NCBI GenBank assembly: GCA_000328365.1
Contig: KB308778.1
Location: forward strand, 64,294-128,293
DNA from: Capitella teleta
Lineage: Eukaryota; Annelida; Polychaeta; Capitellidae
Direction of reading: 5' to 3'
DNA: 64,000 bases
Shown here: positions 13,063 to 41,884 of the stretch, piece by piece
Layout: every line of letters begins with the position of its first letter
How positions within the stretch are numbered: the stretch's first letter is position 1
Position numbers and translations under genes: made by a program
Notes under the pieces: generated by a model
The model's database searches: none
What the model was told of the DNA's origin: nothing
What the model saw: the letters and a program-made list of their open reading frames with translations, nothing else

Positions 13063-14521
13063 ACATATATTTGTGAATGATCAGGAATTTATTTTATTTT
13101 GTGTTCATGGACATCTGTGGTTGATTTCATGATCAGAGTTAAGCGAGAAAATGGTCGAGCTTCTCTGTCGACTGCAAAAGCATTGACTGATGGGGTGGTC
13201 TTTCAAATAAGATCGGTTTTTGTAACCCTGAAAATATAATTTATTTGCTATGAAACTACACTGTAGGTACCGTTGTAGTTTGGCCTTAATGTTTGTTAAG
13301 TTAATTTCATTTTATGAAATAAACTTGGAATATTGAAGCAAAGTGGGTTGCTCGGTATGAGGCTTAATTCCACTTAGTTTATCCGTTCATGAAATCACTC
13401 TTTACGTTAATCTATCCGCTTTAATCGACCTCATTTCATGAAATCGGCCCCAGGGCTTTTTGTGTTGAGAAATGTTAGCAAATATGTGCAATTTTTGGCT
13501 GAACTCGGCTCATTGTGTCACATGAGGTATACTGTAATCCTAGTTTCGAAACGTTCAATGACCTCTGGGAGTTCAATGACCTCTCTCTGGGAACTGGGGT
13601 CAAATCCCTCGATTAAATTCATAAGATATCCAAACACAAAAAAAGCTATATTGCTTTTTTAGAAAAAAATTTGGGCAATCTACCTTATAAAACAAATGAC
13701 GACTTTTCTAATTAAGCATATCAATTATTGAGTGAATATAGATTTTGCATACATCCCACAGCAAAACACAAACGATTCATAAAGTGATATTCATATGAAG
13801 AATAATTTAATTCGTGGCTGACAATGTATCAATTAAGAGCTTCACAGCAAATCGCTGAGTCAGCGGTCGCTGTGCAAGCATCCTCAGCCGCAAGGGATAG
13901 AATTAAGCGAATTAAGCGGCGACCGCCCAGTGGGTGGGTCTATGGCTGGCGAGTGTGTGTGAGCAGGAATTCATAACGTACTTCAAAATATAAACGTTCG
14001 CTTTTGGTGGATTCTCGACGCCGCGTATTTTGATTTTGATCACACAATTATTGAATTTATTTTCTGATTTATTTCGATGTAATCTGATTATTGAATATTT
14101 TATTGAATGGATCGGCAACAGTTTTGACATCCCTTATTTAAATTGAGGGTTAAGATCGGTAATTATCTTGCTAATCTGGACTGAAGTGATATTCCCTTTC
14201 AAGTGAGCGATAATAGGTCCGATACCCGTGTCCCCGCTAACTCAGCCCCGTGGCTATTGATGTCGGACTTTCTGGTGTGTTGAGGCATCGGATCCTTCGA
14301 GTCGTGATCGTTCTATTAATTCGTAGCTTCATAATTTCATTGTGATTGGCTAGAAACATCGGGAAAATTGTTTCCCTGTCTTTCATTTCACATCTGACCA
14401 CAGAAATATATTTCTGTATGTAATATTCCTGTTTAAATTCAGTCATTTTATGATATTTTTTTATATCTGTTGGAATTATTAGTTTATGCTCTGTGCAGAT
14501 TTCCTTTATTTTTCTATGGTG

Positions 14522-14603
14522 GTATTTTAGCAACCAACTGAAGTCTTAAGCGACCATTTGGAGTTGGTTCCCAGAGTGGTCGTTATGGACAGGATTTACT
14601 GTA
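14522..14603 (-). mobile_element. pogo/Tigger-like terminal inverted repeat
   Basis: The reverse complement reads CAGTAAATCCTGTCCATAAC, then GACCACTCTGGGA and GGTCGCTTAAGAC. This is the CAGTnnAnCCTnnnATAACGACC layout of Tigger-type termini, flanked by TA. The partner end is not seen. Confidence 0.5.
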
Positions 14604-14869
14604 GCACAGATTCTCGGGCGAGGTCTGTATACCTTGCCCGATGGTAAACCGCTTCTTTTTGCGTCTACTGGCAGCGAGGCTCCACACTCAGCCGATTGCA
14701 TGATAAATATAGACATATTATCCGACAAATCCTTGTGTTTAAACCCGCCAGACGTTAGATGGTATATTTATGCTCCAAGAAAAAACAATATGAGCCAGTA
14801 CCATCATGTCGAACTTACATTAATTAAAACCCGCAACAAAATATCACTTCGTGAAGAAGTAAACAAACG

Positions 14870-14905
14870 CCATTTTGCGAGTGACGTCACTCAGCGCATG
14901 CGCAC
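14870..14905. promoter_or_regulatory. YY1 / CRE / NRF-1-like promoter cluster
   Basis: Within 36 bases lie CGCCATTTTG (YY1-like), GTGACGTCAC (palindromic CRE) and GCGCATGCGC (NRF-1 core). This grouping is typical of housekeeping promoters. The nearest downstream start is POLQ, 1.6 kb away on the plus strand. Assignment to POLQ is inference. Confidence 0.4.
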
Positions 14906-16498
14906 TGCATTGTAAACAAGCGCACATGCTTCACTTTCCCGCTCAAACTTCTCTCACGACTTTCGAATGAAAATGAATAAAAAATTTCATATACTGATTG
15001 GTGATGCACAAAATATTGCGTGTTAATAATTAATACGTATTCCTTTGTGAAGACTCGGTATAAATTACTTGCGTAACTGCAAGAGAAGATAGGCCGCATG
15101 TTGAACTGCTTTGCGCGGTAAAATTGTATGCGCATGCGTGTATGTTTACTTCGCACTACGCAGGCGCAGTGCTCTGGTTTATTTATAACACGTGGGGAGC
15201 AGGTCATGTGACACAACAATCGGAAAGCGGAGAGAAACCTGTAAAGTCACTTTTTTTCGTTGCGGATCCAGTTTAAGTAGGTTTATGGTACTGGTTTCGA
15301 ACAAAATTTAGTACCAGCGTCTACCTGGTATGGCTCTGCAGACGCTGGTGCCTTCATAAATATAATTACAAGCGTGGAATTCTAGAAATCGTGGTTCGCG
15401 AACTGGAGTTTAATGCGTTTACCGTACAGCGAGACCCATTGGGCTCGCTGTAGTATGTCAGCTAGATTTACTGTATATTGGCCGATCAAATGCTGCATAA
15501 ATATACAGCATATGGTTTACAATATACAGGCATGAGATTCTTCCGTATTTTGACGGATTTCCAAAGAAGATTTCCTTGACCATGGACAGGAAAGGAGAGA
15601 CGGTTGAATGCCAGCTCTCTGAGTGGATGGGCAAACCGGATATCCCTGGAAAGGCATACTCTATGAAATTACTTGAAGACCATTGAATTTCTTGCCACTT
15701 AATGCTTAAAATCTAAAAATTTCTCCCTCTGTCTCATGTCTGAATATATAACTCGCCTATCCTTATGAAAAATTGCCTTTCACCAACAAATAGCCTACTC
15801 TCATGGATACATCTAAAAACATTCAATCTAATCATATCTCACGTCAATGGTTGTTGATTCTTCTGAAAATAATGATCTGCTTTCACCGCCGGCCTGACTC
15901 CACAAAAGGCGCGAGATTTCAATCCGAGCGACAGGCTGCCAGCATTTTTCTGAGTAAAAGTAGGACGCTGTTGATAACTGATATGAAAAGAGTTCAGCAG
16001 TAAATTTAAAACCTGGGTTGGTTGTTTGTTTTGTTGGTGCGAATATGCAGGCTACAGCATGGACGCTGTTATATTTGGCAGATTATTTGCATGAAAATTG
16101 TAGGGTAACCCGGTATCTAAAATGTTATTTAGTGCGGATTAATTTTGAGCCTGATCCAGAAGGGCGGATCCACGGGCGATCGGGATCAGCCATAGCATAG
16201 CGTTAACTGTAAATATGCCACTGTGCCCTGTCACCATAGCAACAGCACTTCCATTGCAAATGTTTGATGAATTTTCTCCTCCTGATCGATGAACCATGCA
16301 TCAAAACCTGAGCATATATAATCTCGGGAATGATTGAGATGTGTTGATTGTTCTCATTGGCTGGCATATGACCTTTTGCCAGGGGTCAAATAGGTCTTCC
16401 ACGTGGGAACATTGCCTCTCAGTTCATGTTGTGATGTTTTGAGGTTTTTTTCAACTTTTTTATTTCAGCTCAGAAGATGAAGCGTTGAAGATTCTGTG

Positions 16499-34580
<18,082 letters not shown>

Positions 34581-35050
34581 ATGCTGCTCATTTTGCATAT
34601 TTTATTCTATTTTATTTATTGCATGTTCGTCATTCTCGTTTTCTTATCAATATTTCTGCATATTCTTTTTTCTTCTTTTTTTTTTTTTTGCAATTTTATC
34701 CCGATGTATTTTAATGATTCGTCGAAATCAAATCAACTCAAAATATTCATTCAACTTTTTTCTTGTTAGAGATTTTGCCATATTGAATTTGCATTATTAT
34801 ATATTATTATTATTATTACAATAATTATAATTTTGGAGTAATGCATCTTTGGTCGCAGAATTGATTTGTTTAGATCATTCCTCTGAATACATATTATATT
34901 TTCAATTTCTATTGCATTTCCTCTTTTATTAAAACCACAGAATATATTGAACTGCAAGATGTAAAAAAAAAAAAAAAAATAAATGATTCCATAAAACTGA
35001 CAAAGAAACAAATGCCGATTAAATGAAACGAGATGTCAGCTGAAATTGCA
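34581..35050. other. AT-rich POLQ 3' flank
   Basis: Probable 3' UTR and flank. There are T-runs (34678-34689), (ATT)n near 34793-34817 and an A-run (34962-34979) followed by AATAAA. No canonical poly(A) hexamer lies within 200 bases of the POLQ stop. Confidence 0.5.
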
Positions 35051-35051
35051 T

Positions 35052-35389
35052 TTATTTGTCTACAAAACGAATCATTTGTGCTGCAACCGAGTTGCCTCTT
35101 GCTATAAACACCGTCTCCCTCAGTGACCCCAATGACCTCAGTAGTGACCTCAGTGACTCTCTGACCTCAGTGACCCTAGTGACCTCAGTAGTGACCCTAG
35201 TGACCTCAGTAGTGACCCCAGTATCGACTGATGTTCTTCTGGGAATCTTCTGATCTGAGGGTGAAGTGCGTTATGAATAAGAGGAACGAGTGCGTTATGA
35301 TTTGGGCCTGCAGGCACACGCGCGCAAATGGACGAGATGAAAGCTTTCGCCTTGGGCGTCTCTGCTTCGCCGTTGCCTGCCATGTTCAT
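35052..35389 (-). CDS. possible small two-exon gene
   Basis: Exon 1 (35389-35320) starts MNMAGNGEAETPKAKAFISS. A 65-nt intron (GCGC|gtgtgc ... ccctcag|ATCAG) leads to exon 2 (35254-35052). That splice selects the one frame that stays open to a TAA overlapping a minus-strand AATAAA at 35056-35051. The predicted 90 residues end GSLRETVFIARGNSVAAQMI and then RFVDK. The middle is encoded by a GTGACC minisatellite (VTTEVTR units). Unspliced reading also stays open for a while, so the model is tentative. The intron carries two copies of the dispersed motif. Family not recognised. Confidence 0.35.
35106..35225. repeat. TGACCTCAGTAG minisatellite
   Basis: AGTGACCTCAGT and AGTGACCCTAGT units are repeated about nine times with period 12-15. 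The tract overlaps the possible small minus-strand gene. Confidence 0.9.
35263..35303 (+). repeat. two GTGCGTTATGAT copies
   Basis: One 11/12 copy (35266-35277) and one exact copy (35290-35301). Both lie within the predicted intron of the small minus-strand gene, antisense to it and close to its acceptor. Confidence 0.9.
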
Positions 35390-37093
35390 TCACTTCTCGC
35401 GTGTCTCTTTCATCATTTCACCTTTGACCCGAGACGATTCTTTGGGAGGGGGGTCTCGTAGTCAGAGGGAGTGCATGTCATCCTGGGCTTAATGAAGGCA
35501 TCTCAGCGACCAGTAATTGACACAAAGTCACAAGGGTCGCCTCCTCTGTGCCTCCTCTGCCTCCTCCACCTCCTCTTTCTCCTCCTCCACCTCCTACTCC
35601 GTGTTTATCGCCATGCGGTTCGCCCGCCTCAGCCTCGGCCGCTTTCTTATCGACTGGATGCCGCCGTGCATTGCGCCCAATACAAGCACTGCCGCTGCTG
35701 CTATAGCCGCCTGCAGCGCCGCAGTCTCTCGCATTCGACGACGGCCCAATATTCGCGTGCACTGCGGCGGAGGCGCTATCGAGCGCTCGGATCGCAGCAT
35801 CCATAATAGATGCGGCTGTGCACCCGTGCAAGTTGGCTGCAGTGGTCGCATGTGGAACAGAGGATATCACACAATTGCAGAAGCGATTCGACGGCCGTTC
35901 TGCCAGGCGAACCATGCTTAGCCACTGCAGCAGAAGCCAGGATTAATACGATGCCAGTTTGAGCAGAAGGTGCTCCGCAGCGCCATGTCCGTCTCACCAG
36001 CCAGGTTTGTTGTTCATGTGAAGCGTGGCGGCTGTTGGCTGTGCATGAGCTGCGCATCCTGTATTCGGGTTAATATGCTCGCGTTCCGAAATGATCATCG
36101 CTGATCTGTGTCTTGTGGCAGGCGTTGAATGGCCGTTGTATTGGACAACATGGAAGGCCTCTTGCATCCAGAGCACCTGGAAGAGGGAAGAGGAAGACGT
36201 CGAAGGAGCGACGGGGATAAAGTGAGGAGCAGAACGAGGTTGATTCATCGATTGTAGGGAGGCTGTTGCTTGATTATGCCCGCAACAACCCATCTCCTCC
36301 ACAAACCCTTCCTTCTCTTTGATGAGTCCCATTGTCACATGAAGAATCCTGAGCTGTTGCAAATGGTTCAGCCGTCAGGCGAAATGTACACAATTGCAGC
36401 TGTACATAGTGTGCAGCTGGTGGCAGCTGTGCGTCGTCACCGCCGAGGCACCGACCTTCCCGCGTCGTCCTTGGAGTTCGTTCTGTTTGCTTGTGCGAAT
36501 GAATTTTTCATGGAGCATCGAAGGAGCGAAGTTGGCGACGTTTCTGTCGCATGCGAGATAATTATTCATCATTCATTCATCTGTTCACCATCGTATATGC
36601 ATCGCGTGTTGACTGCTGCCCATTTGCAAATCTGATTACTTCGATGCGAAGAAAATTGACGAGGTTATGTTCAATGCGGTCAGTGACCCCAATCAGCGCC
36701 AGTCATCTCAGCTCCAGGGTTCATTTCTACAAGACAGAGGCTTCCGTCTGAAGTGTCGGTTCATTCGCACAACACCAGGTGTGACATTGTTGCGTGCGAA
36801 TCAATCATACATATCATCTCGCCAGAATGTTGCGTCATCATTCTTCGTGCTGTCGTTTCAATGTGTTATGTCATCAGCCTTCACAAATTACACAGTCTTG
36901 CAGTCTTGATTTAGCGAGTTCCGACTTTTAAGTCTCTACTATTCCGACCTGTCATACAGCTGTCGAATATTGAACAAACTAATTACCATACATAATTACT
37001 ATGTATATAGTACACCCAGGCGCAATTGCGACCTTGAGCTTATATATATCTCACTGTTGGAGTCATTCGACCGTCGACGTTTGCTCTGGCCGT
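35390..37093. other. no supported gene
   Basis: (CCT)n-rich at about 35535-35605. Open frames on both strands at 35478-35920 are GC-skew products without family motifs. Nothing else is recognisable. Confidence 0.4.
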
Positions 37094-37346
37094 CAATGGT
37101 CACTAATGGTCATCAATGGTCACCCAATGGTCAGGTCACCCAATGGTCACCCAATGGTCAGGTCACCCAATGGTCACCCAATGGTCACCCAATGGTCAGG
37201 TCACCCAATGGTCACCCGATGGTCACCCTATGGTCACCCATTGGTCACTAATGGTCACCCAATGGTCACTAATGGTCACCCAATGGTCAGGTCATCCAAT
37301 GGTCACCCACCAATGGTCACCCACCAATGGTCACCCAATGGTGGAT
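37094..37346. repeat. CAATGGTCACC minisatellite
   Basis: More than 20 variant units of 10-11 bases (CCCAATGGTCA, CACTAATGGTCA, GGTCACCCAATGGTCA). Confidence 0.95.
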
Positions 37347-37385
37347 GGATCTGCCAAACCGTCCGCTTGGATTGTGAGTGGGCCA

Positions 37386-37456
37386 GCTAATGTCTCATCC
37401 TTTCGCATATGCACCGTAGCTAATGTCTCATCCTTTCGCATATGCACCGTAGCTAA
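37386..37456. repeat. 33-bp tandem duplication
   Basis: GCTAATGTCTCATCCTTTCG (first 20 bases) is repeated at 37386 and 37419 without change through the 33-base unit. Confidence 0.95.
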
Positions 37457-37916
37457 GAGCCCGTTTACCGTGTAGTAACACAATGTACTCGTATAGATGC
37501 ATGTGATCTGTTTAGGCCGACATTCCACTCACGTTGCAGTGAGGCATTCCAGCGGAGTGTTGTCGGTTTGCATCTCGCGAGGGAGGAGCGCACCCAGGTA
37601 CGCAATTAACCATGGTTCCCCTGGGAGCTGCGGGAAGAGCGACTGGGAGGCCAACAGGCATCGATCCCTGTGCCATTCTACGCGGGCTGATGTCGAATAT
37701 CACCGCGTATTTTTTTATTGTGTCCAAGTATTCTTCTTTATGTGTTGTGTTGACCAGACGCGTTTCCATGGCGACCAGGTGGCATTTGAGTCTTGATCGT
37801 TGAGCATCGTCTGTGTCCATCACAATTCACGTCGCTGGAGAATGTCATCGCGGAATTGTCGTGTGATTCGGAGGGAATGGTTACGTCACAGCAATTATAA
37901 AAGGTTAACTTACCTG

Positions 37917-37970
37917 TTCAAGGGGTGCTCAAGGGTGTTCAAGGGGTGCTCAAGGGTGTTCAAGGGGTGT
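37917..37970. repeat. 21-bp minisatellite
   Basis: CAAGGGGTGCTCAAGGGTGTT units in about 2.5 copies. Confidence 0.9.
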
Positions 37971-39404
37971 AAGGCTAAACATGCTTCGCGGTATCGGCCC
38001 ATTCGCCTGTAACGGGCGCCCCGCGTAACGCCATTCATGGTTTATTAATGATTCATTTAGTTAATCGTTCGGTCCCCGTGAAGCAGCCCATTGGATCGAT
38101 CGCTTTCTGATAACTCACCTAACAACGAGGTCAGACGATAAGTTGATTGAAGAACCGCTTTGTTGTACAGTGAAGTATGGTCAACAGTCTCACCTGCCAA
38201 CTGCGTAACAAGGCCGGGTGCTGTGTTCTACTGTCTATGGTGGTATGCAGGATTAAAACCTTTGGAATTTATCGATGAGGGTAGGGGGAAACCCTGGGAT
38301 TTCTGCTCTGGCGCCCGTATCACCCGAATGGGTGGAGCCTCATCATTTGCGTTTCATTGCTGCTTTCCATCTGATGCGGGAAGTTTATTATGTTTCAACC
38401 GGGTTCGGGTAAAATAGGCCAATCGCATTCCGTTTTAATGGGTTGACCTCATTCGGCGATGATTAATTTCGAAGCACTTTGATTAACGCAAACGTGGGTT
38501 AATGTGAAAGAGTTCTATTCTGATCGCAACCTCGTGGCTTCACTTGCATGCGCATACGGAATGGAATCGTAAAACGGAATTGGCGCGAAAATGAATAATA
38601 CAAAGAGACGTTGTTCTCGAGTGCGAAGACGCTGTTTGACTTCCCTGTGCAAAACAGCCAGCCCCATGCACTGGCAGCCCTGATTACAGATGCGTGTTAG
38701 CGCGAGACCGAAGTCGGTTGCACGTTGATTCGGATCTAGTTCACGTCCTTGGCGCGGTTCGCCGTCGATGGAGGCTGCATTCGCGAGGGCCTTCATCTGT
38801 TGACACGAGGACGTCGAATGCCACGTGCCCTTCGTCAGATGATCACGTGGTATAGTTGCTGTGTTCTGGTCGAAACAAGGTGAGATTGACGCCAGGTGGC
38901 GCCATCGATCGACGTGATTGATCGTCGATTTCATAGCAACCATTGACGCGCGTGCAGAACATTGAAAAACGTCGATTGAGTCACAAAACATTCGTTCGAT
39001 TCGGGAAACTAGCAATCGGTTTGATCCCGTTAAAATGCACGCGTGATGGGGGTTGGGGGTGGTTGCTGCCCTGGACGAAGAAGGGAGTTCGCATCCAGGG
39101 GGACAACCCTGGCCTTCTCCCGCAATCTCCCTCCTCACACCTCGCGAAGACGTCGCCTCCTCAGGATAAACACCTTATGCGAATACTTAGCATACTCTAT
39201 ATGGAACCCGTGCGCAATACCCAATGTACCTGTGCTATTTTGATATCACACACACGTGTGCCAGTGTACACACGTGCCCGCATCTTGCTCGTTCTAAATC
39301 GTTGTTTTCGCAGCAGGTTTACTCCGAAGTCGGCGGAGTCAGCGCTGAAGCCGGGAGCGGTGCAGCTGGTCTGTCAGCGACAGAGACATCGCGCAGAGAA
39401 CAGC
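37971..39404. other. upstream region of the 39405 gene
   Basis: No separate gene is supported. TTGTTTTCGCAG at about 39302-39313 looks like an acceptor for a 5' UTR exon leading to the ATG at 39405. A long minus-strand open frame (38515-39138) has no recognisable domain. Confidence 0.4.
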
Positions 39405-40975
39405 ATGGCCGCAGACAACACGGGCAGCAAAGGCCAGCACTACCTGGAGCTGACTGTCGTCTTCGACTTCTTCACTGACAACCCTCAGAAAGTGCTGCCC
39501 CTGAGTGAGAGCAACCACGCAGAGAACCCCTTCTACGACCCCTACTGGGGCTCCATCCGCGCCATGCAGCAGAACGACCAGTTCCTCGAGGGTATGCTGC
39601 TCAGAAGCGTCGATAGCAACGGTCTGTGTCCATTCCAGCCACACTTCCGCAATATATGTCGTCGAAGGCACTCATCAAAGGCCGTTACGTCATAGCAAGC
39701 GTTGCCGTCGAGGTCAATGATCTCGTTGACATGGTTACCTGCCGTGGGGAGGGGGTGTTCTGTTTAAGAGGGAAGGACCCTGGACTACGCACACATTCCC
39801 AGGTTCGCTGCGGTTACGTAACCGAGGATTTATTCCAACAACGGAAGTGCTCATGTTATAATCGACAACGACGATGATTACTTCGCACGATTGCGTCATC
39901 CTGGTTACGTAATGATCCAAAGGGTTCCATCGCCGACCGAATGCGCCTCCGAGTTAATAGTGATGAGTGCGCATTTGGTGCACGGAATGCCTCGGTTATA
40001 AAGCGGAGCTGCGAGTGCAATGACCTCGACGCACCAGTTACGTCAGGGGCTGTTACGTCAGAGGACTCCATGCTTGCACTTAGGAATAGGTCGGATGACG
40101 TCACCGAGCCATTTATTCTCAATTAGGTCAAAGGAGTCAGCGCTTGTTCCGAGAGGCGCCTCTCCTCTCAACACTCTTTTTCTGCTCGCTGCACTGATCC
40201 AAGCGAAGCAACCCGAATGCAGCATTTCGCCATATGCATACATTATACATCCATATACATGCACATATTATACATGCATACACTATACATGCATACATTA
40301 TACATGCATACATTATACATGTACGTACATATAGCTGAGGCAGCCCTTGATTTTTTGTCTGTTTTCAGCCAAATTCCCCTACCTTCACTACGTCGTCTTC
40401 AACAACAGCGCCCCCTTGCGGTCACAGCGGGCGACGTCACAGGACCGCATGAACGGGGGCGCGGGGGGAGGGGGCTTGGTGTCGTCCAAGGAGCTCATGC
40501 TCGACTCCAAGAACCAGCTCATCAACATTCTCAACAGCCAAGGTGCGTTATGATGCCGCAGTGCTGACTGATGCGTTATGATTGTGCGATCTTTGCAGGT
40601 GGATACAGCGAAATGTTCTCGTTCGTCGATCCGAATGTTGCTCTTCTGCCGAAGCGACCGTCGAACCCGAACACTGCGTATATCGTGAGCGCTTTCAGGA
40701 CATCGGGCAATCTGCCCGAATTGGACAGCAACTGGAGTTATTGGAGCGGCGCCGACTACATTTCCAGCCAGACGCCTTCACATCTACATCTTCAGCGAAT
40801 CACCTTCCACAAAATCAAGTACAGCACTCAGTCTTCGGAGAACTTTACGTACGTCTTGATGTGCGAGTTGGGGGAGGCGTTAGCAGATGTGAACAAAGCG
40901 CGGGAAATCGTAGATTCGCTCAAATTTCGACAGTGTGGTTACGCGTCGCTGTACACAATCGACCACTTCTTCTGA
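39405..40975 (+). CDS. unrecognised conserved-looking three-exon gene
   Basis: Exons: 39405-39591, 40369-40542, 40599-40975. All phases agree, giving 245 residues. The protein starts MAADNTGSKGQHYLELTVVF. Later segments include FPYLHYVVFNNSAPL, LVSSKELMLDSKNQLINIL, GGYSEMFSFVDPNVALLP, AYIVSAFRTSGNLPELDSNW, LHLQRITFHKIKYS and FTYVLMCELGEALADVNKAR. There is no signal peptide or membrane segment. Alternating strands and amphipathic helices suggest a soluble globular protein with a glycine-rich loop (GGAGGGG) after residue 90. I do not recognise the family. Intron 2 (56 nt) begins with the dispersed GTGCGTTATGAT motif. The start is preceded by CAGC and has no upstream ATG in good context. Coding status is supported by exact splice phases and composition. 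Confidence 0.75.
40225..40330. repeat. ATACATTATACATGC repeat
   Basis: Degenerate 15-base units (CATACATTATACATG, CATACACTATACATG) in intron 1 of the 39405 gene. Confidence 0.9.
40543..40584 (+). repeat. two GTGCGTTATGAT copies forming an intron
   Basis: Intron 2 of the 39405 gene (40543-40598) starts exactly with GTGCGTTATGAT. A second, 11/12 copy lies at about 40571. Confidence 0.9.
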
Positions 40976-41884
40976 GACGCATGCGTCATACGCACTTCCT
41001 GTTTTGCTCAAGCATGCGCGGAGGACGCTTCCGGTAGCGCTATGACCGCAGGAGCGGCCAATTACCTCACCAAGTACTCAACGAGTACTTGTCCTGTAGA
41101 GTAAGTCGTGTTAAGGTTGTTGATGGTCGGTCGGTCGAGTTAAGGTTGTTGATGGTCGGTCGGTCGACCGATTCGTGTGTAGTAGTTCTCATCTTTTGCT
41201 CATTAATTGAATATTTGCAATAACAATTTATTATTATGCATTCCAAATATTATATTAAAGTAAACATCTGACGCAGTTTGTTCTGTTGATTCAATCGTGA
41301 CGCCATCGACCCAGGAGGCCTCAACGCGGATCTCCACAGGACACGCGTGCGGACGGACAGAGAAGAACTCCGCACGCACGCACGCAAGGCATAGCACATG
41401 ATGACCGAATAGAGTGCAGATGGACGACATTGCCATGCAGTGAGCTCCGCGAGGGAGTGCTCATTGTTTACATGCCCTCACTCTGTCCTCACCCGAGCGT
41501 CCTCCCTTTCGGTCGGAGGACCATGAAGCTGCTGACCTCGAGATCGAGTACATTGCCGTGAATGTCGTCACTCCGGCTCCCAAAATAATGCAAACTGAAA
41601 GTGACGTCACTTTGTGGGGAAGAAACAGCTGGGACTGCGTCATTGGTGCCGTTCTGCGCTGAACAAAACCAAAAGATGAGAATCGAAAGCCGAGCACCTG
41701 ACTTCGGATGAAGGAGCGGCGGTCAGCGAACATTGACGGGATTCGCTGGAGTCTGATTGGCGATAAGATAAGAGGAAGATATTCGACACAATTACTCATC
41801 CAAAATAGAAACCGGAATTCTGAATAAAGTCATCTTTAATATATTTATTCAAGAGCGATTTATATAGAAATTTATTTATATTAT
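40976..41884. other. intergenic, no supported gene
   Basis: Contains the 29-bp duplication at 41111-41168, a CRE palindrome near 41601, and AATAAA near 41823. Nothing coding is supported. Confidence 0.4.
41111..41168. repeat. 29-bp tandem duplication
   Basis: TTAAGGTTGTTGATGGTCGG begins at 41111 and again at 41140, each followed by TCGGTCGA. Confidence 0.95.

Larger units (their letters stand above)
13063..16498. other. intergenic region between CHAF1B and POLQ
   Basis: No gene can be supported. It includes a Tigger-like end (14522-14603) and a promoter-like cluster (14870-14905). Two hairpins follow: ACCAGCGTCT...AGACGCTGGT near 15312-15350, and ACAGCGAG...CTCGCTGT near 15425-15455; these may belong to a small dispersed repeat. 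An acceptor-like TTTTTATTTCAG at about 16468 precedes the POLQ start, suggesting a 5' UTR intron. Confidence 0.6.

Noticed and set aside
13375-13452. Sequence ending ATGAAATCGGCCCC, like the right end of the MITE at 1-679
   Set aside because: No partner GGGCCGATT end nearby and no AACTTAAGT-rich arm, so not called as a copy.
35478-35921. Open frames on both strands with alanine/glycine-rich translations
   Set aside because: Explained by the CCT-rich tract and high GC; no domain on either strand.
38515-39138. 207-codon minus-strand open frame
   Set aside because: No recognisable domain; composition looks like chance in a balanced-GC stretch upstream of the 39405 gene.
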